A stretch of 64,000 nt of DNA, from NCBI GenBank assembly GCA_963565915.1, contig OY751488.1:4650001-4714000 (forward strand), given 5' to 3'. This DNA is from Entoloma clypeatum. Taxonomy: Eukaryota; Basidiomycota; Agaricomycetes; Agaricales; Entolomataceae. Shown piece by piece: positions 1-9,577 of this stretch. Every line of letters begins with the position of its first letter. The first letter of the stretch is position 1. The position numbers and the translations under genes were made by a program. The notes below the pieces were generated by a model. The model was not told the origin of the DNA and ran no database searches. It saw only the letters and a list, made by a program, of their open reading frames with translations.

Positions 1-2166
1 CTTTGAATAGTTGGTACACGAGGTGTTCTTTCCCTTTTACTATGTAGCCCTCAGGCTGTCGCATGTAAATGACTTCACGGAGCGTTCCATAGAGGAAGGC
101 TGATGAGACGTCCAAAAGTGTCATGAACCACCCTTCAAGGGCTGTCAATGCCAGTATTAGTCGGATGGTTTCATATCTTACGACTGGTGAGAAGATCTGA
201 TCAAAGTCGATCCCTTCCACCTGCGAGAAGCCTTTTGCGACAAGGCGCGCTTTCAGACGCCCGTCGGATTTTTCATTATAAACCCATTTGTTCCTTAGAG
301 CTTTCCTCCCTGCAGGCAGGGGTACTAGCTCCGCGATCACCCCGCGGCGTTTGAGCATGTCTAGTTCTTTACGTTCAGCCGCATACCAGTCTTCTTTATT
401 TGGAAGAGGGTATATGTCTTTATGGGACATGTCGACAATGCCAACTTGGACTGATATCGCCTCCATCAGGAGGTCATTCATCCATGCCGTTTGACCGCCC
501 AATCTCCGTCTTCGATCTAATTTTTCAAGATCAGACGCTGGAGTGTCTTCCCCATAGATGCTTCCTGGCATCTTCCGAACTCGTCGTTCCCTGATCGGTC
601 GATCTGGTACTTGCTCGGGTTCGGGAGTGGGTACTTGCGGTTCGTCATCAGGCTCACTGGCAGGCAATTCGTTGTCTGATTCAGGTTGATCTTGTTCAAT
701 GGGAAGTGGGTCATGAGGTGTTTCATTGTGACTGTCGTCATCATTGCTGCCGGGAATGAGATCCTCAAACTCATCAGCCGGCTCTGGGTTTTCCATTTCT
801 GGGTGGTTTTCTGGCAACGGGTCGATATGGCATCTAGGGTACTTGCTTTCATCAAAGATAGCTTTCCCTCCCATGAAAATCGTGTTGGTCTCAGGATCCA
901 TGAAGCGGTATCCTTTGACCCCTGGTTTCGATCCGAGATAAATCATCAATCGGGATCTTGATTCCAGGGAGTTCCTACGTTTCTCCTTTGGGATATATAC
1001 ATATGCCTGACATCCGAATACTCTGACGCTAGACATGTCGGGGATCTCATTGGTCACCCTGAAGTAAGGGGTTTTCCATTCAAGACGCTGCATGGGGGTT
1101 CTGTTGTAGAGAAATGCTGCGTGTTCCAAACAGAATTTCCACCACATGGGCGGTAAGCATGCATCGAAGCGCAATGCCTGAGATTTTTCCCATAGCATTC
1201 GATTGATCCTTTCTGCTCTACCATTCTGCTGGTGCTGATATGGGAGCGTGATATCGATCAGAATTCCATGATCGGCAAGTACATCCTTGTATTCGTCAAA
1301 TTCTCCACCTCCATCAACCCGCCATTTTTTAGGGGTGGCGGCGAATTGATTCTGGATCATCGCAAGGAATTGTTTCAGCGCCGTGATGGCGCCTGACTTC
1401 TTCCTAAGCAAGACGACCCAGACATGGGATGAAAAATTGTCCAAAAAGGTGAGGAAATATTTGTACTTATGGTACGATGCCGTGGATATCTGCTTCAAAT
1501 CCGAATGGATCAAATCAAAAGGTTTGACAGCCCTTGTCATTGAGTTAGGATAAGATTGATTCGGCATTTTCCCTTTTAGACACCCCGTGCAGCTTTCCTG
1601 TGATTTCTCACGTACTAACGTTTTGGGTACTCCTTTGGTACTGGTGGGAATCTTATTGAGCGCTTGGTCATTTGGGTGGCCAAGGCGTTTATGCCAGGTT
1701 TCAACAGTGATTTCGCTAGAGATCGCGTGGATTTGGTCATAGCGTATTTCAGTGTCTAACCAGTAAATGGTTTGTCCGATGAAATGAGGTGAAAACTGTA
1801 TTTTGTTCAGCCCTTTAGAGATATTAATTTCTCCGTGCATTCCATCAACTTTGTAACCATGGTTAAGGAAGACGCCTAGGGACAATAGACGTGTGTCCAT
1901 ATCCGGAATATAAAATACCGGTCGTAGGAGATGGGTTTTAGTTTCCCCATTTAGGGTATGCCGTACTGGAACGGCCCCAACTCCGAGAATTTCCAGTTTC
2001 TTTCCCTTTGCAGCTGTTTGGACAAATCGCTTAGCCTTGAGAGGCCTGTAATACGCGAAGTCTTTGAACTCATGGGTAAAGTGTAATGATGCGCCGGAAT
2101 CTAAGATCCACTGAGCGCGTTCTCTCTCTTTGCAGTGTGTGCAGGACGCGGAATGTTTGATATATT
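1..2166 (-). CDS. copia pol: protease, integrase, start of reverse transcriptase (partial)
   Basis: The open frame runs leftwards off the window with no stop. It begins in a retroviral-type protease with WILDSGASLHF (about 2090-2110). A GAG-pre-integrase zinc region follows, with HKRLGHPND and a CxxC pair (about 1590-1690). The integrase core has the acidic triad in HSDLK (about 1505), DGGGEF (about 1305) and NGRAERI (about 1215). An acidic linker leads into reverse transcriptase with KARLVAKGFSQ, FSPVVR, LDVSSAFLYG and QPEGY. The catalytic YVDD box would lie beyond base 1. The frame is intact across all visible domains, so this part of the element looks young. It joins the upstream gag fragment only across a one-base shift at a run of seven A (minus strand) near 2165. 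Confidence 0.92.
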
Positions 2167-2846
2167 TTTTTGTACAGATCATCACTAAAGAGATCTATAC
2201 TATCTGCATCGGTACTGGCTAATATGTATTCAAACGTCTGTGCGTGATTATTAGTGTTTCCCATTTGGTCAAGTTTGAGAGAAATATGTGACGAACCGTC
2301 AAGTTCAATCAGCCCATCTTCGAATTGTTCCGGCCCCATCCGCTCGCTTTGATGGTCTATGTCCATCATTTTCAGCGATTCTTCTATCGACGGGGCTACG
2401 CGACGCTGTTTAGCCGGCCTTTCGTTGATGTCAGGAATGATGGTGTCTAGGATACGAAGATTCGATCCTGAGGGGCAAGCACCAATGCCGCGCGCGAGTT
2501 TGCGGACATGGTCGTTCTTTTTCCACACAGATGGTCTTCCAGAAGGAAGCCCGGTGTACTGTGATGGAGGGGGGTTCATTCGTTGCAGGAGCGACTGCAT
2601 TTTTGCGGAATCGGGCTGTGCGGTACTTGTCGTTTTCCCGCGACCAGTGACGGTGGTGAAGGATGGCGGCGGAAGAGGAGGGAAGTGAATGGCGGGAGCA
2701 ACAAACTCAACCGTTTCTTCCACATGGTCGGACGTGTTGTCCGCATTGTTAGCGCTTTTCTTCTGATTGCGCCAACGTCCCTTTCCCTTCTTCTTTTCAG
2801 AAGCGGTACTTGGGTCGGCCGAGTTAGGCTGCTCGTCAGCATCGTT
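2070..2846 (-). CDS. copia gag C-terminal part (interrupted by gap; ends by frameshift)
   Basis: The frame is open from the gap edge at 2846 down to a stop at 2070. The first residues (KGRWRNQKKS) are basic, as expected just after a gag zinc knuckle; the knuckle itself would lie in the Ns. The middle is Pro- and Asp-rich linker. After about 2165 this frame overlaps the start of pol and is no longer coding-like, while the protease frame begins there. The change of frame falls in a TAC-A7-TATATC run. One A fewer would make gag and pol a single reading frame, as is usual in fungal copia elements. Confidence 0.7.
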   Translation of the reverse strand, partial: NDADEQPNSADPSTASEKKKGKGRWRNQKKSANNADNTSDHVEETVEFVAPAIHFPPLPPPSFTTVTGRGKTTSTAQPDSAKMQSLLQRMNPPPSQYTGLPSGRPSVWKKNDHVRKLARGIGACPSGSNLRILDTIIPDINERPAKQRRVAPSIEESLKMMDIDHQSERMGPEQFEDGLIELDGSSHISLKLDQMGNTNNHAQTFEYILASTDADSIDLFSDDLYKKIYQTFRVLHTLQRERTRSVDLRFRRIITLYP

Positions 2847-3046
2847 NNNNNNNNNNNNNNNNNNNNNNNNNNNNNNNNNNNNNNNNNNNNNNNNNNNNNN
2901 NNNNNNNNNNNNNNNNNNNNNNNNNNNNNNNNNNNNNNNNNNNNNNNNNNNNNNNNNNNNNNNNNNNNNNNNNNNNNNNNNNNNNNNNNNNNNNNNNNNN
3001 NNNNNNNNNNNNNNNNNNNNNNNNNNNNNNNNNNNNNNNNNNNNNN
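2847..3046. other. assembly gap (200 N)
   Basis: There are exactly 200 N between the gag fragments of the copia element. The round length suggests a scaffolding placeholder rather than a measured size. The gap lies next to an inverted LTR, as expected when an assembler fails on a nested repeat. Confidence 0.99.
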
Positions 3047-3084
3047 TAAGATGTATTTAGAAGTATGTACTAAATATGGGGGGG

Positions 3085-3394
3085 TGTTGAAACTTTTCCC
3101 ATCACGTAGATTAGATTAGATTAGATTACATCACGTGACCTTTACATATCTTCATTACATACTTGTTTGGTTGGTACAAACAGTAGTACAGTATATAAGA
3201 CCAGGAAACTGTCAATACCAACAAGTTGTCTCTTGACTCTTAACCGCCTCCATCGCTCTTACCAGCCTCAACCGCTCTCACCAGCCTCACCCTCTCCAAT
3301 CTATGTAAGTGGTCAGAACGGTATCGTAGAGTACTTCCACTGTAGCCGGTTGCTTCAGTACACTTGCGGCTAGCGCCCAGGTGGAACTTCAACA
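3085..3394 (+). repeat. copia LTR, inverted relative to the host element
   Basis: This 310-bp unit starts TGTTGAAAC and ends TTCAACA. It is about 98% identical by eye to the reverse complement of 3924-4233. It is preceded by ATGGGGGGG, a typical polypurine tract, so in plus orientation it looks like the 3' LTR of a second element. It interrupts gag of the minus-strand element at 3394/3395. It carries TATATAAG and a short run of TTAGA repeats near its start. Confidence 0.9.
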
Positions 3395-3561
3395 GAGACC
3401 GTGGTGGTGAAGTCGGCGATGACAGGGCGGGTGATATCGCCAGAAACAAGGCGCCAGACTCCTTGATGAAGGAGGTAGGACTTCATCCTTTCGGCCCAGC
3501 TTTGGTAGTCAATGCCGTCGAAGACGACGATGGAGTCGAGGGCGGAGCGAGAGGTAGACAT
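3395..3561 (-). CDS. copia gag N-terminal fragment
   Basis: About 55 residues start at the ATG at 3561 and include the segment FDGIDYQSWAERMKSYL, characteristic of copia-type gag (W-x-x-x-M-x-x-Y-L). The in-frame ATG at 3618 is less likely because its extra residues do not resemble gag. The reading frame runs straight into the inverted LTR at 3394, so the protein is broken there. The remainder of gag resumes on the far side of the gap. Confidence 0.8.
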
Positions 3562-3910
3562 TGTAGATGAATCTAAAAAAGGGTTCCCAATCAGTGATGT
3601 GTTATGAATATGATTCAAGAAAACAATTAAATGATTCCTTATGACATATTCCCTTTAGGAATAGTGGTCACGGGAAAACCCTTTATATGTCAGAAACGTA
3701 TGAGGTGCGATCAACGTTTCCACATGGAGTGTACTAGGTCAATCCCCTTAGGGACGTTTCATGACAGGTACTTGTCGTAATGACGTTCCCAGGTTCATAT
3801 GTGAAGAAGTAAAACTCAGAACCTAGATCTTTCGATCGGTTCTTCGCCAGCCAGGGTAGAGTGGGCAGGTACTCGCTGTTGCCAGCGTTTCCCAAGTCCC
3901 TCTGCTATCC

Positions 3911-3923
3911 GGGGCCCATAACC
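3911..3923 (-). promoter_or_regulatory. copia primer-binding site (half-tRNA, initiator Met)
   Basis: Read on the minus strand this is GGTTATGGGCCCC, directly after the last base of the 5' LTR. It is complementary to the anticodon stem-loop segment GGGCCCATAACC of eukaryotic initiator tRNA-Met. Priming from an internally cleaved initiator tRNA (half-tRNA) is the known mode of copia-type elements. Confidence 0.75.
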
Positions 3924-4233
3924 TGTTGAAGTTCCACCTGGGCACTAGCCGCAAGTGTACTGAAGCAACCGGCTACAGTGGAAGTCCTCTACGATACCGT
4001 TCTGACCACTTACATGGATTGGAGAGGGTGAGGCTGGTGAGAGCGGTTGAGGCTGGTAAGAGCGATGGAGGCGGTTAAGAGTCAAGAGACAACTTGTTGA
4101 TATTGACAGTTTCCTGGTCTTATATACCGTACTACTGTTTGTACCAACCAAACAAGTATGTAATGAAGATATGTAAAGGTCACGTGATGTAATCTAATCT
4201 AATCTAATCTACGTGATGGGAAAAGTTTCAACA
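3924..4233 (-). repeat. copia 5' LTR
   Basis: The 310-bp terminal repeat has TG...CA ends (plus strand TGTTGAAG...TTTCAACA). It abuts the primer-binding site on its inner side and gypsy coding sequence on its outer side. A TATA-like TATATAAG lies in the middle on the minus strand. Confidence 0.92.
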
Positions 4234-4875
4234 GAAACTTCCCTTGCCGACCTCCTTCATTGCCAGATGAATATCCGACTTCATTCGCTGTCCAACCTCC
4301 CCGTCGCCCCGACTCCCGAACAGAAACAAATCCTCGGGTATTACACCAGCACCCTCGTTATTGTTATGCGTAACAAACCGTTCCAAGGTTCGGGCAGAGT
4401 ATGCAGGAAGATGGAAAGGCGAAGAGCAATGTGATTGCTAAATCTAAGGAATGTAGCTATGGTACATGAGGTTTATATAGTACTGACTATGAGCGGTAGC
4501 GAATGAGTCAGTAACTGCGGAAGGCAGTGCGCATGAGTAAGGCGACTGCGGAAGGCTATGTACTAATGAGTAAGCTGACTGCGGAATGAGTCAGACAGCT
4601 GCGGAAAGCGAGTCAGCGCGGGAGCGAAGTATACTAAAGGAAATAAAGTATAATATGATATGTGTAAGCGGGGGCCGATGAGTAAAAGTGAAAAAGTAAG
4701 CGTATATGTCCGTAGTCGTTAGTCCGTAACAGTTATCGAAAATCGACGTATTCGGCTGGCCATCAAGGGCCTTGAACTCGCCGTAGCCATCAACGAGGAG
4801 TTGATATATGATTGGAGCCTCAAGGAGAGTCCGAACTGGTCCGATCCCAGCAACAACGAGGGATGGGGACAATGA
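4234..4875 (+). pseudogene. accessory 3' ORF of the old gypsy copy, split by a solo LTR
   Basis: The two halves, 4234-4361 and 4732-4875, are homologous to residues from about 35 to the end of the 121-aa ORF at 61106-61471. Shared blocks include IRLH-LS-LP and ENRR-RLA-GLE. Both halves remain open apart from the LTR insertion, and differences from the young copy are often synonymous. The N-terminal third was lost to the copia insertion. Function unknown. Confidence 0.8.
4362..4731 (-). repeat. solo gypsy LTR with 5-bp target duplication
   Basis: This 370-bp LTR (minus strand TGTTACGGAC...GCATAACA) belongs to the same family as the LTRs at 55334 and 61509. It is flanked by GTTAT at 4357-4361 and 4732-4736, a perfect 5-bp target-site duplication. 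No internal sequence remains, so it is a solo LTR left by recombination. It interrupts the accessory ORF of the older gypsy copy. It contains several repeats of a CTGCGGAAGG-type motif. Confidence 0.92.
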
Positions 4876-4909
4876 CTCTGTGAGGACACAGAGCTTGGAG
4901 AGGGGAACA

Positions 4910-6717
4910 TGTTACGGACTCTACGGTATGCGGACGACATCATCACTTTTACTTATTGGCCCGACTCGGCGCCCTCTTACGAGCTTACTATGTCTAATGT
5001 CTACTTTCGCAACCTTCGATTCCCAGTCTGACTCACTACCTTTACTTCGTCAGCCCCTTTAGTATACTTCGCTCCCGCGCTGACTCGCTTTCCGCAGTCA
5101 GCTTACTTACACGGGATCACCGGACCAATGTTCCTCTCGTGAACATAGTGAACAAAGGATGATGTAATATAGTATTTTTTATCTTGATAAATGATGTGAA
5201 CATTGATTGATGCATTTTATATAAGCACAACCTGAGCCATGAATGTTTTCATGTGACAGGTTAAATAATAAATGTGCCACTTGTGTTCCTGTTTAACCTG
5301 TCACATGAAAACACGAGGGTATGACCCGTGCCGTATGGCGCGGGCGTGAGAAAATGCGCCATACGGGTGTGGTGTGAAAAAGTAACTGTTTGTGTCCATA
5401 ATTGATGTATTATAGAATCATTTTTCCAAAAAATTGCATCACATGTATGTCTACTGCACTCAAGCCTCCTGCCTTTCTGTTGTTTACCCGTTGCTTACTG
5501 ATTGCAAAAATCTGGGTTTTCCACTAAAACTGGTTGGTAAGTCCAATCACTTTCTGTTGTTTACCCGTTGCTTACTGAGTCGCTTCAACAAAATATTTAA
5601 TATTGACAAAATGATGGGGGAAATACATTCCACCTTCTGTATCCTTGATTTGTGCATTGAATGAGTGAATTTGACTGGAGGAGTAAGGGAAATAATGTTC
5701 CAATCAGTCATGAAACCCATGTTCTCCCCATTTTTCTATATTTCAACAAAACACTGAATATAAGCAGATCCGTGGAACAGATCCCTATTGTCTCTTTTGT
5801 CCCTTGCATTATCCATATCATGGATGATTTTCGCCGAATGAATAAGCTGGGAATTGCCTATATACAGTACACACCCTGACCCCCTCCTTTCTGCTTATTT
5901 TCATAATATCAACAGATCCGTGGAACAGATCCCTATCATCTTTTTTGGCCCTTGCATTATGCATATTATGGATGATTTTCGCTGAAGGAATAAGCCAGAA
6001 AGTCCCTACACAAATTGTAACAATTCTGCAGTCTCATCAGGCAAATATCTTATTTCTTTACAGCCATTCATGGTTATTTTTATTTTACTCCATATTTTGT
6101 TCAGGTTACTCAAATACATGCTACAATACATGGCCCACATAGTATACATACCTTCAGTGAAAGGATCCACAATATTCAGTGAATTGATGGCTGCATCAAT
6201 GGATTGATGGGAGATTGATGGAGCCATGGCTCGTGCTTCGCACTCGTCGGACAGTACATGGGAGGGATTTTGCTTAAGTAAGACTTACCAATCCTGACTC
6301 AGCTTACTAAGATTCATCAATCTTAGTCAGTTCTGACCAATCTTAGTCATTGACCCCCCCCCTCCCACTTGTTATAGATTCATGGCTCAGGTTGTGCTTA
6401 TATAAAATGCATCAATCAATGTTCACATCATTTATCAAGATAAAAAATACTATATTACATCATCCTTTGTTCACTATGTTCACGAGAGGCACATTGGTCC
6501 GGCGATCCTGTGTTATTGTACATAGCCTTCCGCAGTCGCCTTACTCATGTGCACTGCCTTCCGCAGTACTGACTTATCCGCTACCGCCTATAGTCAGTAC
6601 TTATATAAACCTCTTGTACTATAGTAGATTCCTTAGATTTAGCAATCACATTGCTCTTCGCCTTTCCACTTCCTGCATACTCTGCCCGAACCTTGGAACG
6701 GTTTGTTAAGCATAACA
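4910..6717 (+). repeat. gypsy 3' LTR interrupted by a TIR element
   Basis: The left part 4910-5109 starts TGTTACGGAC after a purine tract. The right part 6516-6717 ends GCATAACA. Without the insertion and its 3-base duplication the LTR is about 400 bp, slightly longer than the 348-bp LTRs of the young copy. The right part keeps the TATA-box region and the segment AGATTTAGCAA that pairs with the self-primer in the young element. Confidence 0.88.
5110..6512. mobile_element. non-autonomous terminal-inverted-repeat DNA transposon (CACTA/CMC-like)
   Basis: The element is 1403 bp with near-perfect 135-bp inverted ends (5110-5244 and 6378-6512) starting CAC(G/A)GGATC. It is flanked by a TTA duplication (5107-5109 and 6513-6515). 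CAC termini plus a 3-bp target duplication fit the CACTA/EnSpm-type superfamily. Inside are a perfect 21-bp inverted repeat (5245-5265 with 5292-5312), a second hairpin near 5327-5365, an ~86-bp direct repeat (about 5767-5852 and 5913-5998) and a doubled TTGTTTACCCGTTGCTTACTG. No transposase-like frame is visible, so it should depend on a relative in trans. Confidence 0.82.
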
Positions 6718-7043
6718 GAGGAATCCTCTTTCCCTTTTGGTTTATCATCAAAAAAGACACAAAGTGTTATATATAGAAAAATTCAAGAAACATATAATGT
6801 GTTTTCTAAGTAATTCTTTTAGTAAAACTTTTCATTTTTCCAAGAGTTTTTTACAAAGATAAACTTATTCCATTGTTCAAACAATGGATTTAGTTTTTTC
6901 TCAAGAAATACTTTAGGATAAACAAAAGGTTCTTTGTCCAAAAATATTTGGAAAAGACATTACATGTTTCTTAAAATTTTCAATGCAGTATACTTGGTAT
7001 CTTTCTTAAAGATACATCCAAGAGAAAGAGGATTCCTGTTTTA
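6718..7043. mobile_element. AT-rich foldback (MITE-like) element
   Basis: The two ends are imperfect reverse complements: AGGAATCCTCTTTC at about 6720 against AAAGAGGATTCCT at about 7030. The similarity continues inward, for example around AAGAAACAT.TAATGT.TTTTC at about 6788 and, inverted, at about 6958. Base composition is strikingly AT-rich compared with both flanks. It begins directly at the end of the gypsy LTR. No target duplication was recognised with confidence. Confidence 0.42.
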
Positions 7044-7134
7044 TAATAGATTTTTCCTCCAGAAAAACTTATTAGTGTCAGCAGTGACAGCAGGACTAAG
7101 ACGATACAGCAATCATTGAGGTATAAATATATGC

Positions 7135-7255
7135 ATGTCAGCGTGACTTTGACCCATTGACCCTTTATTGACTGACCCGGTCAAACAGGTCAGACCACTT
7201 TGACTATTGACCTTTATTGACGAGGTCAATGGGGTCAAGACAACACTGCACTGAC
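7135..7255. repeat. cluster of TTGACC/GGTCAA motifs in an imperfect palindrome
   Basis: Within about 120 bases the core TTGAC or GTCAA occurs roughly ten times on both strands. The two halves (GACTTTGACCCATTGACC... and ...GGTCAATGGGGTCAAGAC) form an imperfect inverted repeat. It lies just upstream of the ORF at 7291. It could be a regulatory cluster or the end of a decayed transposon. Confidence 0.45.
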
Positions 7256-7290
7256 CAACATTTTATTCACTGATCCCGCTATAAACCCAA

Positions 7291-8019
7291 ATGAAGGATT
7301 CGGTTTTTCTCGATGGCCTGACTTCCTGGTCGACGACGGCATCACCAGAACTGACACCGCCAACTTCTCGAGAGCCGTCCATCTCTAGAATTGGGCCTTC
7401 GCAACGTGTGAATTCCATTGGGATGTCTATAAACCGGCTGATAGACTCAACTTCGCACCTTTGGAAAGGAGTAGTATTCATGTGGATGCTTGTTTCGGTG
7501 AGCTTAATTGCATTGGTAGTCTTAACGGATGGATTCGTCACTCGCTACGATATTTACATTCAAGCCACTGGCTTTGCCCAAAGACAAGATCCTCGCAACG
7601 CCCAAGCAATGCCGTTCACGCGCGCCGAGATCCTCAAAATCCGACACAAAAAGGCCGGCAGACCAGGCCACCCCAGCACCGAGGTCACATTTGACAGCGG
7701 AAACATGCTCGCACTCACGGGACGCCACGGCGTTTCCAAAATCGCTCCTGCCGCGAGACGCACGACGGTCGTTCCCCAACCCCTCATCCATGATTTGACA
7801 GACCTACAGCCATCGCAAGGCATGACAGTACAGGACGAGCGGCCTCATGGAAGCGCCTTCACAACGACACCGGCAGTTCCCTCTTCCTCCAAGGCCCTCC
7901 TTTCCACAGCTCCCGAGATCCAGTTGCGAGGTAAGTATCGGGGTCAAGTGATGTTATCGAGGCCATGGATGACGAGAACGATGCAGAGGTGCGAAGCAGC
8001 CCTGAGGTCATTGAGTTGA
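7291..8019 (+). CDS. hypothetical protein with one membrane segment
   Basis: The ORF encodes 242 aa from ATG at 7291. A hydrophobic stretch near residues 62-82 (FMWMLVSVSLIALVVL) is a likely single membrane anchor. The rest is polar, with Ser, Thr and Pro. I do not recognise a family. A strong donor (GAGGTAAGTAT at about 7931) suggests the true gene may splice here. In another frame 7970-8130 reads as an acidic segment with VIELSDDD, a SUMO-interaction-like motif, ending in TAA. I could not find a splice that joins the two frames, so the 3' end is uncertain or the gene is decayed. It lies directly beside the transposon stack. Confidence 0.4.
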   Translation: MKDSVFLDGLTSWSTTASPELTPPTSREPSISRIGPSQRVNSIGMSINRLIDSTSHLWKGVVFMWMLVSVSLIALVVLTDGFVTRYDIYIQATGFAQRQDPRNAQAMPFTRAEILKIRHKKAGRPGHPSTEVTFDSGNMLALTGRHGVSKIAPAARRTTVVPQPLIHDLTDLQPSQGMTVQDERPHGSAFTTTPAVPSSSKALLSTAPEIQLRGKYRGQVMLSRPWMTRTMQRCEAALRSLS

Positions 8020-8374
8020 GCGATGACGACAGTGGCGTGGCCATATGCCTTTCGGCATTCATCCGCTCGCATCCCAGTCTGCACCGCACATTTTGTCCCA
8101 TGGCCCTCGGCCCAGTTCCGCGCGATAATTAAGATGTTGACTGTGCATGACAGTGCACGGGAAAATCGCGGTCACATGCCCAAGATTCCAAGCCGCGTCT
8201 GCCAAGTGGAACCTGAGCTTGATTTGACAGCTCGAGCCTTATCCAGTCAGGCAATGGTCTTGCATGACATCACCAGTAATTAGCCGAGCGAATTTAAACA
8301 GCCTCGAGTTGATAAATGGTCATCGGCCACGATTCCCTTTCCTTTCTCTAGTCTGCCATTCGAAATTTTCCTTC

Positions 8375-9356
8375 ATGTCTCGCCGTCCACGAAACCGCTC
8401 CCGAGAATTAGAAATGGAGGCTGAAGCAGACCATGAAAGAACGACCTGCCGGTTGGAACGAAGGGAAGCCCTCCAGCGCAGTGCCGACATCGTACTAGTG
8501 CTTCAACTCGACATCATGGAGGCTATCTTCATCCACGTCACTATGTGGAAGATTCTTCTCAGACCAAGGATTTTTCAATGGCCTGACTCTCAAACAATTC
8601 CAGACTGGATACGTTGTGTACAGCAAGAGAAAGAACAGACCAAAGTCACCTTCAGCAACGCTCTTGCCGCTGTCTGCCAAAGGGCCGTGAACCACCCCGA
8701 TGCCGCCCAGCCTACTCAAGGTTTCGGCCTTGCTCGCCCACATGCCACCGCTACCATCCAACCCATTGGACGATCTGGAATTCCCCTGGTCGCCAAACCC
8801 ACCCGTCAATTCAAATTACCCGCAGAGGTGACAGCCCTCAATGAACCCAGCGAGAAAGAAGCAGATTACGAGGGTGGAGCTCTGCCCGTCACGGATATCA
8901 AGCGATTGATGAATTATATTCATGACAATGTGAGTGGCAGTGCATTTATCACGACACAGCCACTCCTAATGGATGGATGTCAGTACGAAGCTATCAAAAA
9001 GGGTAGGGATACCACTGGACACTCGATCTCCGCTGGAGAAGCAGCAGCTGTACTCATCCAATACAAGGACATGTGCGAACGGAAAGGGGAAGGGTCACGA
9101 AGATTCAGGGTGTTCGAAGACATGTATTGGGTTATTTTCGGACATAGTTACAGGAATATTCCCAGGGGTGGCGAATCCGTAAGGATTCACAACGGTATGT
9201 TACCTGTCCTCAGGCTGTTCATTGTGAATGCTAATTTTTTTTCCAGACGATCCATTCCCAGCGGATAACGATGTGGGCGACAAGGGGGACGTGGACGGTT
9301 GTGGAGGTGAAGGTGGAAGTGGAATGGAGGTGGAGGACCAAACACACGGCGAATAG
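8375..9356 (+). CDS. hypothetical protein, two exons
   Basis: Exons 8375-9194 and 9247-9356 are joined by a 52-bp intron (GTATGT...TTCCAG, phase 1). The join extends the frame into an Asp/Gly-rich acidic tail ending in TAG. An in-frame ATG at 8264 would add 37 residues; 8375 (MSRRPRNRSRELE) has the better context. The protein is charged and soluble-looking, with a central Pro-rich part and a C-terminal conserved-looking block (GHSISAGEAAAVLIQYKDM, VFEDMYWVIFGHSYRNIP). Family not recognised. The good splice signal and clean frame support a real gene. Confidence 0.6.
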
Positions 9357-9577
9357 AGATTGAGAGGAGCCAGAGAGAATGATCCGGACGTTTACCAACA
9401 TGCGATACCCCGACAAGATTTACCCTAAAAAAATGCACGCATTTGTTTCGAAACCGGGTTCTGGAATATGCAAGGGCGTTGACTGCGAAGTTGAATCTTT
9501 TTGCATTTCGAAACAAGTGCATGAGTATGTAATGATCATTGCCAACGACTTGCACTCTCACACTGCCTTGCAACCCG

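Larger units (their letters stand above)
1..4233 (-). mobile_element. Ty1/copia LTR retrotransposon, partial (runs off left edge)
   Basis: On the minus strand, in order from the right: a 310-bp 5' LTR (3924-4233), a primer-binding site, a leader, the start of gag (3561 leftwards), an inverted LTR plus sequencing gap, the rest of gag, protease, integrase and the start of reverse transcriptase, which continues past base 1. The integrase-before-RT order is diagnostic of copia. The right flank (4234 onward) is the 3' ORF of an old gypsy copy, so this element inserted into that one. The target duplication cannot be checked because the 3' LTR lies outside the window. Confidence 0.93.
4234..6717 (+). 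mobile_element. old gypsy (Tf1/sushi-type) element, 3' end only, with nested insertions
   Basis: What remains is the 3' accessory ORF (4234-4361 plus 4732-4875), a polypurine stretch (GGAGAGGGGAACA) and the 3' LTR (4910-5109 plus 6516-6717). All match the complete gypsy element at 55.3-61.9 kb in order and orientation, but with many substitutions. Three later insertions split it: copia at its left edge, a solo LTR in the ORF, and a terminal-inverted-repeat element in the LTR. Confidence 0.88.
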
